Of a stretch of DNA of 64,000 nt, positions 48,514-56,988 are shown piece by piece. Every line of letters begins with the position of its first letter. Within the stretch, counting starts at the first letter, position 1. The notes beneath the pieces were generated by a model. The model was not told the origin of the DNA. It was given only the letters and a program-made list of their open reading frames with translations, and searched no databases. The translations under genes were made by a program, and so were the position numbers. Source of the DNA: Rhizobium sp. AC27/96 (lineage in GTDB: Bacteria > Pseudomonadota > Alphaproteobacteria > Rhizobiales > Rhizobiaceae); assembly GCF_001692325.1 (NCBI RefSeq), contig NZ_LXKN01000018.1:620001-684000 (forward strand), written 5' to 3'.

Positions 48514-49695
48514 TTACTTGGCCTTTGCCAGCGTGTACCAATCCGGCGTCTTGACGGTCCATTTGCCGTCGACGAGTTGCATGATCTTCGTCGACTTCAT
48601 CGGCGAGTGCACGCGGGCGTCACCAAAGACATAGGGGCTGCCGGCCAGCGAATAATGCAGCTCCTTGCCTTCCTTCAACGCGGAGGTCACCGCGTCGCGG
48701 CTCACGTCGCCATCGATGCCGGAGATCGTGTCGATCATCACCTTGGCGGCGAGATAGCCGCCTTGGGAGAAGGCAGTCTTTGCGAGGCCGGCCTTGTCCA
48801 TGGTCTTGATCCAGTCGGCATTGGCCTCGTTGCTTTCGGTATAGGGCTCCCATTCGGTGCCGACATAGATCGGCTGCTTGCTGTCGGCCAGCGCCTTGGC
48901 GACGCCTTCGGTATAGCCGGGTGCGAGGAACAGCCAGTTGATGCCGGAAATCTTCTGCGCGTCGGCGGTCTTGACCCACTGCACGACACCCGGCTCGACC
49001 TGATTGGTGAGCACCGCATCACAGCCGGCATCGCGCGCTTTGATGACATAGGGCGTTAGGTCGCCCTGCGGCGGCAGCGTCATGTCGACAAGACCGACCT
49101 TGTTGCCGGTCAGCTTCTGCCAGGCCGCGACCGCATTGCCGTAGGCCTCCTGCGTACCACCGAGGATCAGGAAGAAAGCGCAGACTTCCTTGGCCCCAAG
49201 GTTCTTCGTTGCATAGTCGAGCATGACCGTGGTCAGCGTGAAAGGACCGACGTTGACGGGAGAGATGCTCGGTGCGTTGAAGCAAAGGGGATCAACGCCG
49301 ACGCCCTGAACGGCGAGCACTTCGTTGCGGTTGTAAGTGCCAGCATTGACGGCGCAATCAAGCAGGCTTGCGCCACCTGCCAGAGCAACGACGCCCTTGT
49401 TATCAATCAGGTCACGCGCCGCCTGGGCAGCCACCTGGGGATCACCCTTGTCGTCGGCCAGCGAATATTCGATCTTGCAGCCGTTGATTCCGCCCGCTTC
49501 GTTCAGCTGCTCGAAAACGGCCTTGGTCGCCTTCGGCGCATCGGAGAAATCGACCACGCCGGTCACTGTCGAGACGGCGCCGATCTTGATCGGACCATCC
49601 TTGCAGGTCGGTCCGGCCGCGAAAGCGGATGATCCCGTGAATGCCAGGCCGGCGGTAGCCAAGCCCAGGGCTATGAATGCGGATCTCAATTTCAT
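48514..49695 (-). CDS. Branched-chain-type ABC transporter substrate-binding protein
   Basis: A 393-residue periplasmic protein of the LivJ/LivK type. The signal peptide (MKLRSAFIALGLATAGLAFT, ending SAFA-AG) is followed by PIKIGAVSTVTGVVDFSD, the usual opening of type I binding proteins. Eight or so Cys residues are unusual for the family and could form disulfides (CKDG, GCKI, LDCAV, LCFN, EVCAF, AGCDA). GGGAAC precedes the ATG. Within the hpa-linked operon the ligand may be an aromatic amine, amide or acid. Confidence 0.9.
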   Translation of the reverse strand: MKLRSAFIALGLATAGLAFTGSSAFAAGPTCKDGPIKIGAVSTVTGVVDFSDAPKATKAVFEQLNEAGGINGCKIEYSLADDKGDPQVAAQAARDLIDNKGVVALAGGASLLDCAVNAGTYNRNEVLAVQGVGVDPLCFNAPSISPVNVGPFTLTTVMLDYATKNLGAKEVCAFFLILGGTQEAYGNAVAAWQKLTGNKVGLVDMTLPPQGDLTPYVIKARDAGCDAVLTNQVEPGVVQWVKTADAQKISGINWLFLAPGYTEGVAKALADSKQPIYVGTEWEPYTESNEANADWIKTMDKAGLAKTAFSQGGYLAAKVMIDTISGIDGDVSRDAVTSALKEGKELHYSLAGSPYVFGDARVHSPMKSTKIMQLVDGKWTVKTPDWYTLAKAK

Positions 49696-49746
49696 TTTGT
49701 TCCCTTCCCTTTTTTGAATTGCGGCGTTTCCTCTTCGCCGCGCCAG

Positions 49747-51408
49747 CTAGCGCTGGTAGACAGGCTCACCTGCGAAATAAGTGGTGAGAACCTTGGTGTC
49801 GGCGATGCGCTCGGCAGGCACCTCGAAGACATTCTGGTCGAGCACGATAATGTCAGCCGACTTGCCGACGGCGAGCGACCCTGTCTCTGCTTCTATCCGC
49901 ATCGCCTTCGCCGAATTGAGCGTGTAGATCTCGATCGCCGAGGCGAGATCGATCGCCTGCTCCGCCCAAAGCGATACGCCCGGAAAAGCGCCGGATGGAT
50001 TCTGGCGCGTGACCAGTCCTTCGATGCCGTTCCATGGGTCCGGGATCGGAATGACAGGCCAGTCCGACCCGCCGGCCAGCAGCGCGCCGGTGGCTTTCAG
50101 CGCCGCGATTGGCCAGAAGCGGGTGGCACGCTCCTCGCCCATCACTTCCTTATGGCCCTCGAGGAAGGTCGTCGGATACCAGATCATCGGGCAGAGATCG
50201 GCGATGACGCCAAGCGGGCCGAAGCGGCCGACATCCTCCTCGCGAATGTAGCTCGCATGGGCGATGTGATGCTTGATATCGGTCGGGCCGTTGAAATGCC
50301 TGACGGCTTCGACCGCGTCCAGCATCTCGGTGACGGCATAATCGCCGGTGCAATGGATCTTCAGGCCCATGCCGAGCTTTTCTGATTTGTCGATGTGGCG
50401 CACCAGATCGGGATAGCTGACCAATACCTCGCCGCGATATCCCTCTGGATGCGCCGCATCCGCCACATAGGGATCGTGGAAGGCAGCGGTGCGGGCACCG
50501 GGAACGCCATCGAGAAAGATCTTCGTGAAATTCGGCTTCACATGCGCGCTGCGATATTCGTCCCGCAGCTCCAGCAATTCGTAACCAGAGAGCCCGAACA
50601 TGAAGCTCGGCTCGATCAGCGGCAGCGAGGTGACAGCCCAGGCGGAAAGTTTGCCGCTGATATCAAGATGCTTCAGCGCCTTGAGGATCGGCAGCACCGA
50701 AGCGGCATCCTGAAAGGCCGTGACGCCATAGGAATTAACGATCTCGACGGCGCGGGCGACGGCTGCCTCGCCCATCTCCTCGGTAAAGGCTTCTGCGACG
50801 GTGCGCTCGACGATGCCGGCAGCGGATTCGATCAGCAGGCCGGTCAGCCGACCCGTCACCGGATCGCGACCAAAGGAGCCTTGCGGCGGATCGGGCTGGT
50901 TATTGGAGATGCCGGCAAGCCGCATCGCCTCGCTGTTGACCCAGCGGTTATGCATGGTCTCGTCGCGCAGAAGCACGGGATGCCCAAAGCTCGCTTCATC
51001 AAGCTTCCTGAGCGCGGCCTCGCTATTGAGCGCCGTAATCATATCGGCGCCCCATTGATTGGCGACGATCCACTGCCCCTTTGGCGTCGTCTCGACCTGC
51101 GCACGGACATGGGCGCAGATCGCATCCACCGAAGCGCCCGCCGCAATTTGCGTCTCGAATAGGTCGGCCTGCCCGCCCATCATGATGTGATTGTGGATAT
51201 CGACAAAGCCGGGCATCGCCATCTTGCCCTGGAGATCAACCATCTTGGTCTCAGCGCCCTTCAGCGCCTCGATTTCAGCTCGATTTCCGACAGCCATGAT
51301 GCGGCCGTTCTTGACGGCGAGAGCCTCCACCCACGGATGGGTCGGCTCGACAGTATAGATTCGTCCATTGGTGAGAATGAGATCGGCAGAGCCGCGCAAA
51401 GTATCCAT
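49747..51408 (-). CDS. Metal-dependent amidohydrolase (YtcJ-like)
   Basis: A 553-residue amidohydrolase-superfamily enzyme. The first metal motif HNH is in GFVDIHNHIMMGG near residue 72; other His positions occur in LKIHCTGDYAV and IKHHIAHASY, and the Asp in LAGGSDWPVI. No signal peptide. I chose the ATG at 51408 with a GGGAA site; upstream in-frame ATGs at 51432 and 51444 fall inside or beside the operator at 51426-51442. It leads the ABC operon, 52 nt before the binding-protein gene. Substrate unknown; release of an amine from an amide imported by the neighbouring transporter is a guess. Confidence 0.85.
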   Translation of the reverse strand: MDTLRGSADLILTNGRIYTVEPTHPWVEALAVKNGRIMAVGNRAEIEALKGAETKMVDLQGKMAMPGFVDIHNHIMMGGQADLFETQIAAGASVDAICAHVRAQVETTPKGQWIVANQWGADMITALNSEAALRKLDEASFGHPVLLRDETMHNRWVNSEAMRLAGISNNQPDPPQGSFGRDPVTGRLTGLLIESAAGIVERTVAEAFTEEMGEAAVARAVEIVNSYGVTAFQDAASVLPILKALKHLDISGKLSAWAVTSLPLIEPSFMFGLSGYELLELRDEYRSAHVKPNFTKIFLDGVPGARTAAFHDPYVADAAHPEGYRGEVLVSYPDLVRHIDKSEKLGMGLKIHCTGDYAVTEMLDAVEAVRHFNGPTDIKHHIAHASYIREEDVGRFGPLGVIADLCPMIWYPTTFLEGHKEVMGEERATRFWPIAALKATGALLAGGSDWPVIPIPDPWNGIEGLVTRQNPSGAFPGVSLWAEQAIDLASAIEIYTLNSAKAMRIEAETGSLAVGKSADIIVLDQNVFEVPAERIADTKVLTTYFAGEPVYQR

Positions 51409-51425
51409 TATCTTGTTCCCGTGTC

Positions 51426-51442
51426 GGTTCATTATTTGAACC
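51426..51442 (-). promoter_or_regulatory. Perfect palindromic operator, copy 1 (IclR-type candidate)
   Basis: GGTTCATTATTTGAACC: arms GGTTCA and TGAACC are perfectly inverted around TTATT. It is identical to the site at 54761-54777. It lies 18 bp upstream of the amidohydrolase ATG. Confidence 0.8.
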
Positions 51443-51480
51443 AATCATTCAATTATTAGAGTGATGCAGGGTTTGATGTT

Positions 51481-51507
51481 TGTCAACATAGTTCACACGT
51501 TAATTAT
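51481..51507 (-). promoter_or_regulatory. Conserved upstream block of the amidohydrolase promoter
   Basis: This 27-bp block matches 54816-54842 at 21 of 27 positions and is the same distance from its copy of the palindrome. It contains TTGACA (minus strand, 51486-51481) and TTAACGTGTGAA (51503-51492). It may be the -35 region plus an activator site. I could not place a good -10. Confidence 0.6.
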
Positions 51508-51638
51508 ATTGACAAGATGGTTGCTGACTCCAGATTAGTGGCAAGCCGCGCGCATGCGAATTCGGTCGCTCGCGAAGCGAATACTTCGAGGACGCCGAGA
51601 CCAAATTTGAGCCGGTCGTTTTTCCAGGCCTTTACGCC

Positions 51639-53117
51639 CTAGAGCTGAATCCATGCCGTTTTCAGATCGACATATTTGTCGAGCGCATGCAGCGATTTGT
51701 CGTGGCCGTTACCCGATTGTTTGACGCCGCCGAGCGGCACGCTGTTGTCGGCACCGCCATAGGTGTTGACATGCACGACGCCGGCGCGAATGCCGCGCAC
51801 CATTCGATGCGCGCGCGACAGGTTCGAGGTCCAGACAGCCGAAGCGAGGCCGTATTCGGTAGCATTGGCAATCTGCAGGGCTTCCGCCTCGGTCTCGAAC
51901 GGGATAATCGACAGGATCGGACCGAAGACCTCTTCCCGCGCCAGCGTCATCGACGGCGAAACATCGAACACCGTCGGCTGCATGTAGTAACCGCCGGTTT
52001 CCTCAAGCAGGCGCGCGCCGCCTGTACGTAGAGCCGCACCCTCGGATAATGCCTGCCCGACATAGCCGAGATCCTTCTTCAACTGGATCTCGCTGGAGAT
52101 GGCGCCAGCTTCCGTCGACAATTGCAGGGGATCGCCGACCTTCATAGCGCCGGCGATCCGCGCGACCTTTTCCGAAAAAGCCTCGTGGATCGATTTCTCG
52201 ACGAGCAGGCGCGAGCCGGCGACGCAGACTTGGCCGGAATTGCGAAAGATGCCGTAGGCCGACACCTTGGCCGCCTGATCCAGATCCGGCGCATCGGCAA
52301 AGACGATATTCGGGGACTTGCCGCCAAGCTCCAGATAGACGCGCTTCAGGTTGGAGCGTGCCGAATATTCCAGAAGCCGCCGTCCGACAGGGCCGGAACC
52401 GGTGAAGGCAAGCACGTCGATATCCATGTGCAGTCCGAGCGCCTCACCGCTGACAGCGCCGCGGCCGGTGACGACGTTGAACACCCCCTCGGGCAATCCA
52501 GCTTCGGCGCAAATTTCGGCAAGCCTCAGCAGCGTCAACGACGCGCCTTCGGCGGGCTTCAGCACGACGGAATTACCCGCCGCAAGTGCCGGCGCGATCT
52601 TCCAGGCGCCGATCATCATCGGGAAATTCCATGGCACGATGGCCGCGACAACGCCGATGGGCTCGCGATGGATAAGGCCGAGCACATTCTCCGCCGTCGG
52701 CGCGATCTCGCCATAGACCTTGTCGATTGCCTCGGCATAGTAGCGAAAGGTGCCGGCCGCACTGCCGGGCTCGGCCTTCAAGGCCATCGAAATTTCCGTG
52801 CCGTTATCACGCACGCCGAGCACGGCCAGTTCCAGCGCGTTCTTCTCGATCAGTTCGGCGATCTTCAGCAGCACCTTCTTGCGTTCGGCGGGCGCGGCCC
52901 TCGACCAGCCACCCTTCTCGAAAGCGCGCCGGGCAGCCCTGACGGCAAGATCGACATCCTCGGTGCCGGCATCGGCGATCGTGGTCAATCGGGTTCCATC
53001 GATCGGGGATATGACGTCCATGGAGGCGCCGCTGACCGGTGGCCGCCAGGCGCCATCGATAAACAGCGATTGCGGCGAAACGGACACTGTCCGGTGCTGA
53101 TCGATCTTGTCCTGCAT
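51639..53117 (-). CDS. Aldehyde dehydrogenase (PuuC/phenylacetaldehyde dehydrogenase-like)
   Basis: A 492-residue NAD(P)-dependent aldehyde dehydrogenase. The catalytic Glu is in YLELGGKSPNIVF and the nucleophilic Cys in NSGQVCVAGSRLL; the coenzyme loop is FTGSGPVGRRLLEYSA. PuuC-type enzymes oxidise gamma-glutamyl-aminobutyraldehyde, and close relatives oxidise arylacetaldehydes. It follows the APC permease by 62 nt with a hairpin between. In this cluster 4-hydroxyphenylacetaldehyde oxidation to 4-hydroxyphenylacetate is an attractive role. Confidence 0.88.
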   Translation of the reverse strand: MQDKIDQHRTVSVSPQSLFIDGAWRPPVSGASMDVISPIDGTRLTTIADAGTEDVDLAVRAARRAFEKGGWSRAAPAERKKVLLKIAELIEKNALELAVLGVRDNGTEISMALKAEPGSAAGTFRYYAEAIDKVYGEIAPTAENVLGLIHREPIGVVAAIVPWNFPMMIGAWKIAPALAAGNSVVLKPAEGASLTLLRLAEICAEAGLPEGVFNVVTGRGAVSGEALGLHMDIDVLAFTGSGPVGRRLLEYSARSNLKRVYLELGGKSPNIVFADAPDLDQAAKVSAYGIFRNSGQVCVAGSRLLVEKSIHEAFSEKVARIAGAMKVGDPLQLSTEAGAISSEIQLKKDLGYVGQALSEGAALRTGGARLLEETGGYYMQPTVFDVSPSMTLAREEVFGPILSIIPFETEAEALQIANATEYGLASAVWTSNLSRAHRMVRGIRAGVVHVNTYGGADNSVPLGGVKQSGNGHDKSLHALDKYVDLKTAWIQL

Positions 53118-53137
53118 CTCATTCTCTCACGAAGGAA

Positions 53138-53162
53138 AGTGGCGGGCACAATACCCGCCACT
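53138..53162 (-). terminator. Intercistronic hairpin between permease and aldehyde dehydrogenase genes
   Basis: AGTGGCGGG (53138-53146) and CCCGCCACT (53154-53162) form a perfect 9-bp stem with a 7-nt loop between the APC permease stop and the aldehyde dehydrogenase ribosome binding site. There is no T-run, so partial attenuation or mRNA processing is more likely than full termination. Confidence 0.6.
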
Positions 53163-53179
53163 GCTGTTAGAGGATCACA

Positions 53180-54634
53180 TCAAGCTTCCTGTCCGGCACC
53201 AAGCCGGGCAAAACCGACGGCGTCCGATGACTTCAGGCGAATGGCGGCCAGAAATCCGATGATACCGGCGATCAGGACAAGGCCCGGCAGCAACACGGCG
53301 AGCACGCCATTGGCACCGGCGATCGCGCCGAAATTCGCCGAGATATAATAGACCAGCGCCAGAAGGATCAGCCCGGTGACAACAGGCAGAATCTTGACTG
53401 CGAGTACGTTGCTCTCAAGCCCAGGATTGCGGCTGAAGAATACGACGATCGCAAAGGCGGTAAAGGCCATCAGCAGAATGATTGCCAGCGTGGCAACATT
53501 GGTGAGCCAGGAGAACAGCGCCAGCACCGGGTCCTGACCTGTCACCGCAAAAAGTGCGATCACAAGCACGGCAATAACCGTCTGGATGATCGAGCCGACA
53601 TGCGGGCTCTGGAACACCGGGTGGGTAACCCCGACCGACTTCGGCAGCAGGCCTTCACGGCCGGCGACATACATGTAGCGCGCCACGCCATTATGGAACG
53701 CAAGAATGCCGGCGAACAGGCTGGTGATGAAGAGAACGCTCATCACGACGGTGATCCAGTGGCCGACATAGCGCTCGGCAAGGCCGAACAAGAAGGTCGT
53801 GGGATCAGCAAGACCCTGCAGCGTGGGCACGAGCTTGTCAGCGCCGGCACCCGTCACCATCAACCAGGAGGTCAGCATGTAGAAGAGGCCGATGATCAGC
53901 ACGGAGATATAGGTGGCGCGCGGCACGGTCTTGTGCGGTTCGCGTGCCTCTTCACTATAGATCGTCGTCGCCTCGAAACCGATGAAGGCAGCGAAGCAGA
54001 ACAGGAGGCCGATGGCCGGCGTGCCGCTCCAGAAGGCAGTCGGCGTAAATGGCACGGCGGAGAGGCCGCTATCGCCCCCCTTGACGAAGATCGCGGCGTC
54101 GATGACGAGGACGACGAGATATTCCAGAATAACCAGCACCGTCAGCACCTTGGCCGAGAGATCAACACGACGATAGCCGAAAACGGCAACGAAAGCGATG
54201 CCGACAAAGCTCCAGACCCACCAGGGCAGATCAAGGCCAAGCTGCTCGGCAAAAAAGCCCTTGGTCGCGGCACCGAAAAGCCCGAGAACGCCGACCTGCA
54301 TGGCATTATAGGCGAGGATGGCGATGAGAGCTGCCGCACCGCCCATCAGGCCGCCGAGACCCTGGGCCGTATAGGCATAGAAGGCGCCGGCATTGCGGAT
54401 ATGGCGGGCCATGGCGACATAGCCGACCGCGAATAGAAGCAGAATGCCCGTTACCAGCAGGAAGGTGAGCGGGATACCGGGCCCGTTGCCGAGCATCATC
54501 GACAGTGGCACGCCGCCGGCGACCGCCGTCAGCGGCGCTGCGGCCGAAACCACCAGGAAGGTCACGGCACCCACGCCGAGACTGTTTTTGCGCAGCTGGT
54601 TCTCAGCCGCGCCTTGCGAATTTTGTGTGCTCAT
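53180..54634 (-). CDS. APC-superfamily amino acid/amine permease
   Basis: A 484-residue permease with about twelve membrane segments. The first helix carries the APC pattern VGAVTFLVVSAAAPLTAVAGGVPL, and AFIGFEATTIYSEEAREPHKTVPRA marks helix 6 and its loop. A hydrophilic N-terminus (MSTQNSQGAAENQLRKNS) precedes. I chose the ATG at 54634; an ATG 36 nt upstream is possible. It is the first gene of the permease-dehydrogenase operon, behind the palindrome at 54761. Likely imports an amine or amino acid. Confidence 0.9.
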   Translation of the reverse strand: MSTQNSQGAAENQLRKNSLGVGAVTFLVVSAAAPLTAVAGGVPLSMMLGNGPGIPLTFLLVTGILLLFAVGYVAMARHIRNAGAFYAYTAQGLGGLMGGAAALIAILAYNAMQVGVLGLFGAATKGFFAEQLGLDLPWWVWSFVGIAFVAVFGYRRVDLSAKVLTVLVILEYLVVLVIDAAIFVKGGDSGLSAVPFTPTAFWSGTPAIGLLFCFAAFIGFEATTIYSEEAREPHKTVPRATYISVLIIGLFYMLTSWLMVTGAGADKLVPTLQGLADPTTFLFGLAERYVGHWITVVMSVLFITSLFAGILAFHNGVARYMYVAGREGLLPKSVGVTHPVFQSPHVGSIIQTVIAVLVIALFAVTGQDPVLALFSWLTNVATLAIILLMAFTAFAIVVFFSRNPGLESNVLAVKILPVVTGLILLALVYYISANFGAIAGANGVLAVLLPGLVLIAGIIGFLAAIRLKSSDAVGFARLGAGQEA

Positions 54635-54760
54635 TTGCGTTCGTTCCCCTTGTTGAGAGTATCCGATCATCGCTGCGATTGCGCGCAGGCGACCTCCATC
54701 AAAACCGGACTGACGAGCGGGGCTTGGGCTTTTGCTGATTTTGCCGCCGTCAGCGCTTAT

Positions 54761-54777
54761 GGTTCATTATTTGAACC
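54761..54777. promoter_or_regulatory. Perfect palindromic operator, copy 2 (IclR-type candidate)
   Basis: GGTTCATTATTTGAACC, identical to the site at 51426-51442. It lies between the divergent APC permease (minus) and IclR (plus) genes, where one dimer or tetramer could control both. Confidence 0.8.
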
Positions 54778-54815
54778 TTAGCTTCAAATATAGACTTGCA
54801 AACATTCCTGGCCTC

Positions 54816-54842
54816 TGTCAAGTTATTTCGCATGTTAAGTAT
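54816..54842. promoter_or_regulatory. Conserved upstream block in the permease/IclR intergenic region
   Basis: The 27-bp block matches 51481-51507 at 21 of 27 positions, with the same spacing to the palindrome (38 bp between the two elements in both cases). It contains TTGACA on the minus strand (54821-54816) and GTTAAGTAT on the plus strand. Confidence 0.6.
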
Positions 54843-54939
54843 CTTGGGTCGCTGCTATCGTGCCGCGGCGCAGGGTCTGCGGTCTGATTTGACGAAAGCT
54901 ATGGCTGGACGCACAGAATCAGACCCTGACCAACCCAAG
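54843..54939 (+). other. Nested inverted repeats in the IclR gene leader
   Basis: CTTGGGT (54843-54849) pairs with ACCCAAG (54933-54939), and inside it CAGGGTCTG (54871-54879) with CAGACCCTG (54920-54928); GGTCTGATT (54881-54889) can alternatively pair with AATCAGACC (54917-54925). The outer stem ends directly at the AGGAGG ribosome binding site. It may be a folded leader or a set of protein-binding half sites. Confidence 0.5.
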
Positions 54940-54949
54940 AGGAGGAACG

Positions 54950-55735
54950 ATGAGCACGATCGGAAAGGCGCTGGCATTGCTGGACACCCTGTCACGACTG
55001 GACAAGGAAGCGGGTCTGACCGACATCGCCCGGCTGTGCGCGCTCGACAAGGCAACGGCGCGACGCTTTCTGGTGGAACTGGAGAAGCACGGCTTCGTCG
55101 AGCAGGACGCGGATACGCGCCGCTATCGCATCGGTTCCGCACCCGTTCGCCTCGCCCGTATCCGCGAAGCGCGCTTTCCCTTCCTGCGGGTCGCCATTCC
55201 CTTCATCAAGGCGCTCGCCGAATCGTCGACAGAGACAGTGCATCTTTCGGAATTTTCCGGTGGGCAGCTTTCGACCATCCACGTCGAAGACTCACCCCGC
55301 GCGCATCGCATCATCGTCGATGTCGGCAGCCTCCTGCCCTTTCACGCCACCGCATCCGGCCTTGCCTTCCTCGCCTTCTGCCCAGCGGCAGAGATCGACA
55401 AAGCACTGAAGAAGCCGTTCGAGAAATTCACTGAACATACCGTCGTCGAACCGCAATTGGTCCGAGGTCTGCTCGATGAGACCAGAGGGCGGGGCTTCTC
55501 GATCAGCCATCAGGGGCTCGAGGCCGGCGTCATCAGCACGGCCGCGCCCATCCGCACACCCAGCGGCCGCCCGATCGGCTGCGTCGCCATCGCCGCGCCG
55601 CTCTCGCGCACGACGAAAACGGCTATCAACGAATTCGGCGCGCAGGCCATCGCCGCCGCCAATGCAATCTCAGAAAAATATTACGGGTCGGAAAGGCCCG
55701 CGGGAACCATTGCAAACATCAGGAGGACAGATTGA
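54950..55735 (+). CDS. IclR-family transcriptional regulator
   Basis: A 261-residue regulator with an N-terminal winged HTH (GLTDIARLCALDKATARRFLVEL near residues 22-45) and an IclR effector domain (about 75-250; LLPFHATASGLAFLAFCP is the typical central stretch). AGGAGG lies 5 nt before the ATG. It is the first gene of the operon IclR, Tm-1-like, HAD, two PLP enzymes, kinase, and its stop overlaps the next start (TGATG). It is the best candidate to bind the two GGTTCATTATTTGAACC sites. Confidence 0.9.
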   Translation: MSTIGKALALLDTLSRLDKEAGLTDIARLCALDKATARRFLVELEKHGFVEQDADTRRYRIGSAPVRLARIREARFPFLRVAIPFIKALAESSTETVHLSEFSGGQLSTIHVEDSPRAHRIIVDVGSLLPFHATASGLAFLAFCPAAEIDKALKKPFEKFTEHTVVEPQLVRGLLDETRGRGFSISHQGLEAGVISTAAPIRTPSGRPIGCVAIAAPLSRTTKTAINEFGAQAIAAANAISEKYYGSERPAGTIANIRRTD

Positions 55736-56988
55736 TGAGCCCTGCGGCTCCCTCACCAAGGATACTCGTCATCGGAACCGGCGACACCAAATCCGACGAA
55801 CTGCAGTTCATGGCATCCGTCATTAAAGAAGCCGGCGGCCGGCCCACTATGATGGATGTCAGCATTCTCGGCGACCCGCCATACACTCCGGATTACTCCA
55901 GGCACGACATCGCCAACGCCGCTGCAACTACCATCCGGGCGATCGCCGAAAGCGGTGACGAAAACAGTGCCATGGCTGCCATGGCAAAGGGCGCGACGGC
56001 ACTGACCCTCCGCCTCTACGAGGATGGTCTTGTCGATGGCATCATCGTACTCGGCGGCTCCATGGGCACGGATCTGGCGCTCGATGTCGCCGCCGTCCTG
56101 CCGCTCGGTGTCCCGAAATTCGTGGTCTCCACCATCGCCTATTCGCATCTGATCCCGCCGGAACGCATTGCGCCCGACCTGATGATGATACTGTGGGCTG
56201 GTGGTCTCTACGGCCTCAACAGCATCTGCCGTTCGGTCCTCTCGCAGGCCTGCGGCGCCGTCGTCGGAGCCGCGAAGCACGGCACCAAGCCTGATCGCAC
56301 GCGACCGCTCATCGGCATGACCTCGCTCGGTTCGTCCTGCCTGAAATATATGAAGTATCTGCGGCCCGAGTTGGAAAAGCGCGGCTATGATGTCGCCGTA
56401 TTTCACTCCACCGGCATGGGCGGCCGCGCCTATGAAGCCATCGCCTCCAAGGGCGACTTTGCCGCCGTCTTCGATTTCTGCATCCAGGAAGTCAGCAATC
56501 ATCACTATGGCAGCGTCGTCACCTCCGGGCCGGACAGGCTTGAGAATGCCGGACGCGCCGGCATCCCGCAGATCGTCGCTCCCGGTGCGATCGATATGGT
56601 CGATATTCAGGCCTGGCAGGTGCTGCCTGAGATTTTTACCGATCGGCCCTATCATGCCCATAACCGGCTGATCGGATCCGTGACGACATCGCCGGAGGGG
56701 CGGCGTGAAGTCGCCCGGCTGATCGGACAAAAACTCGCGCGTTCAGACGCAAGGATTGCCTTCCTGCTGCCAACCGAAGGGCTACAGGAGTGGGACAAGC
56801 CGGATGAGCCGTTGCACGATCCGGAAGGTCTAGACGCCTTTCTCGACGAGATGCGCCGCGCCATTCCGCCGAGCGTCACCCTGCACGAGGTCGATACCCA
56901 TATCAACGCGCCGGCCTTCTCCGCTGCGGCACTCGCCATCTTCGATCAATGGGTGGCTGAAGGCATCATTCCGGAGGGACGTCGATGA
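55735..56988 (+). CDS. Tm-1-like ATP-binding domain protein (UPF0261 family)
   Basis: A 417-residue protein of the Tm-1/UPF0261 family, whose members bind ATP in an N-terminal Rossmann-like domain (ILVIGTGDTKSDELQFM at the start; IIVLGGSMGTDLALDV near residue 105) and have a C-terminal domain (PLIGMTSLGSSCLKYM, VFHSTGMGGRAYE). The tomato homologue Tm-1 inhibits tobamovirus replication; the bacterial role is unknown. It is translationally coupled on both sides (TGATG and ATGA). Its place in an amine catabolic operon is unexplained; it may be a ligase or hydrolase for an acyl or phospho intermediate. Confidence 0.85.
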   Translation: MSPAAPSPRILVIGTGDTKSDELQFMASVIKEAGGRPTMMDVSILGDPPYTPDYSRHDIANAAATTIRAIAESGDENSAMAAMAKGATALTLRLYEDGLVDGIIVLGGSMGTDLALDVAAVLPLGVPKFVVSTIAYSHLIPPERIAPDLMMILWAGGLYGLNSICRSVLSQACGAVVGAAKHGTKPDRTRPLIGMTSLGSSCLKYMKYLRPELEKRGYDVAVFHSTGMGGRAYEAIASKGDFAAVFDFCIQEVSNHHYGSVVTSGPDRLENAGRAGIPQIVAPGAIDMVDIQAWQVLPEIFTDRPYHAHNRLIGSVTTSPEGRREVARLIGQKLARSDARIAFLLPTEGLQEWDKPDEPLHDPEGLDAFLDEMRRAIPPSVTLHEVDTHINAPAFSAAALAIFDQWVAEGIIPEGRR

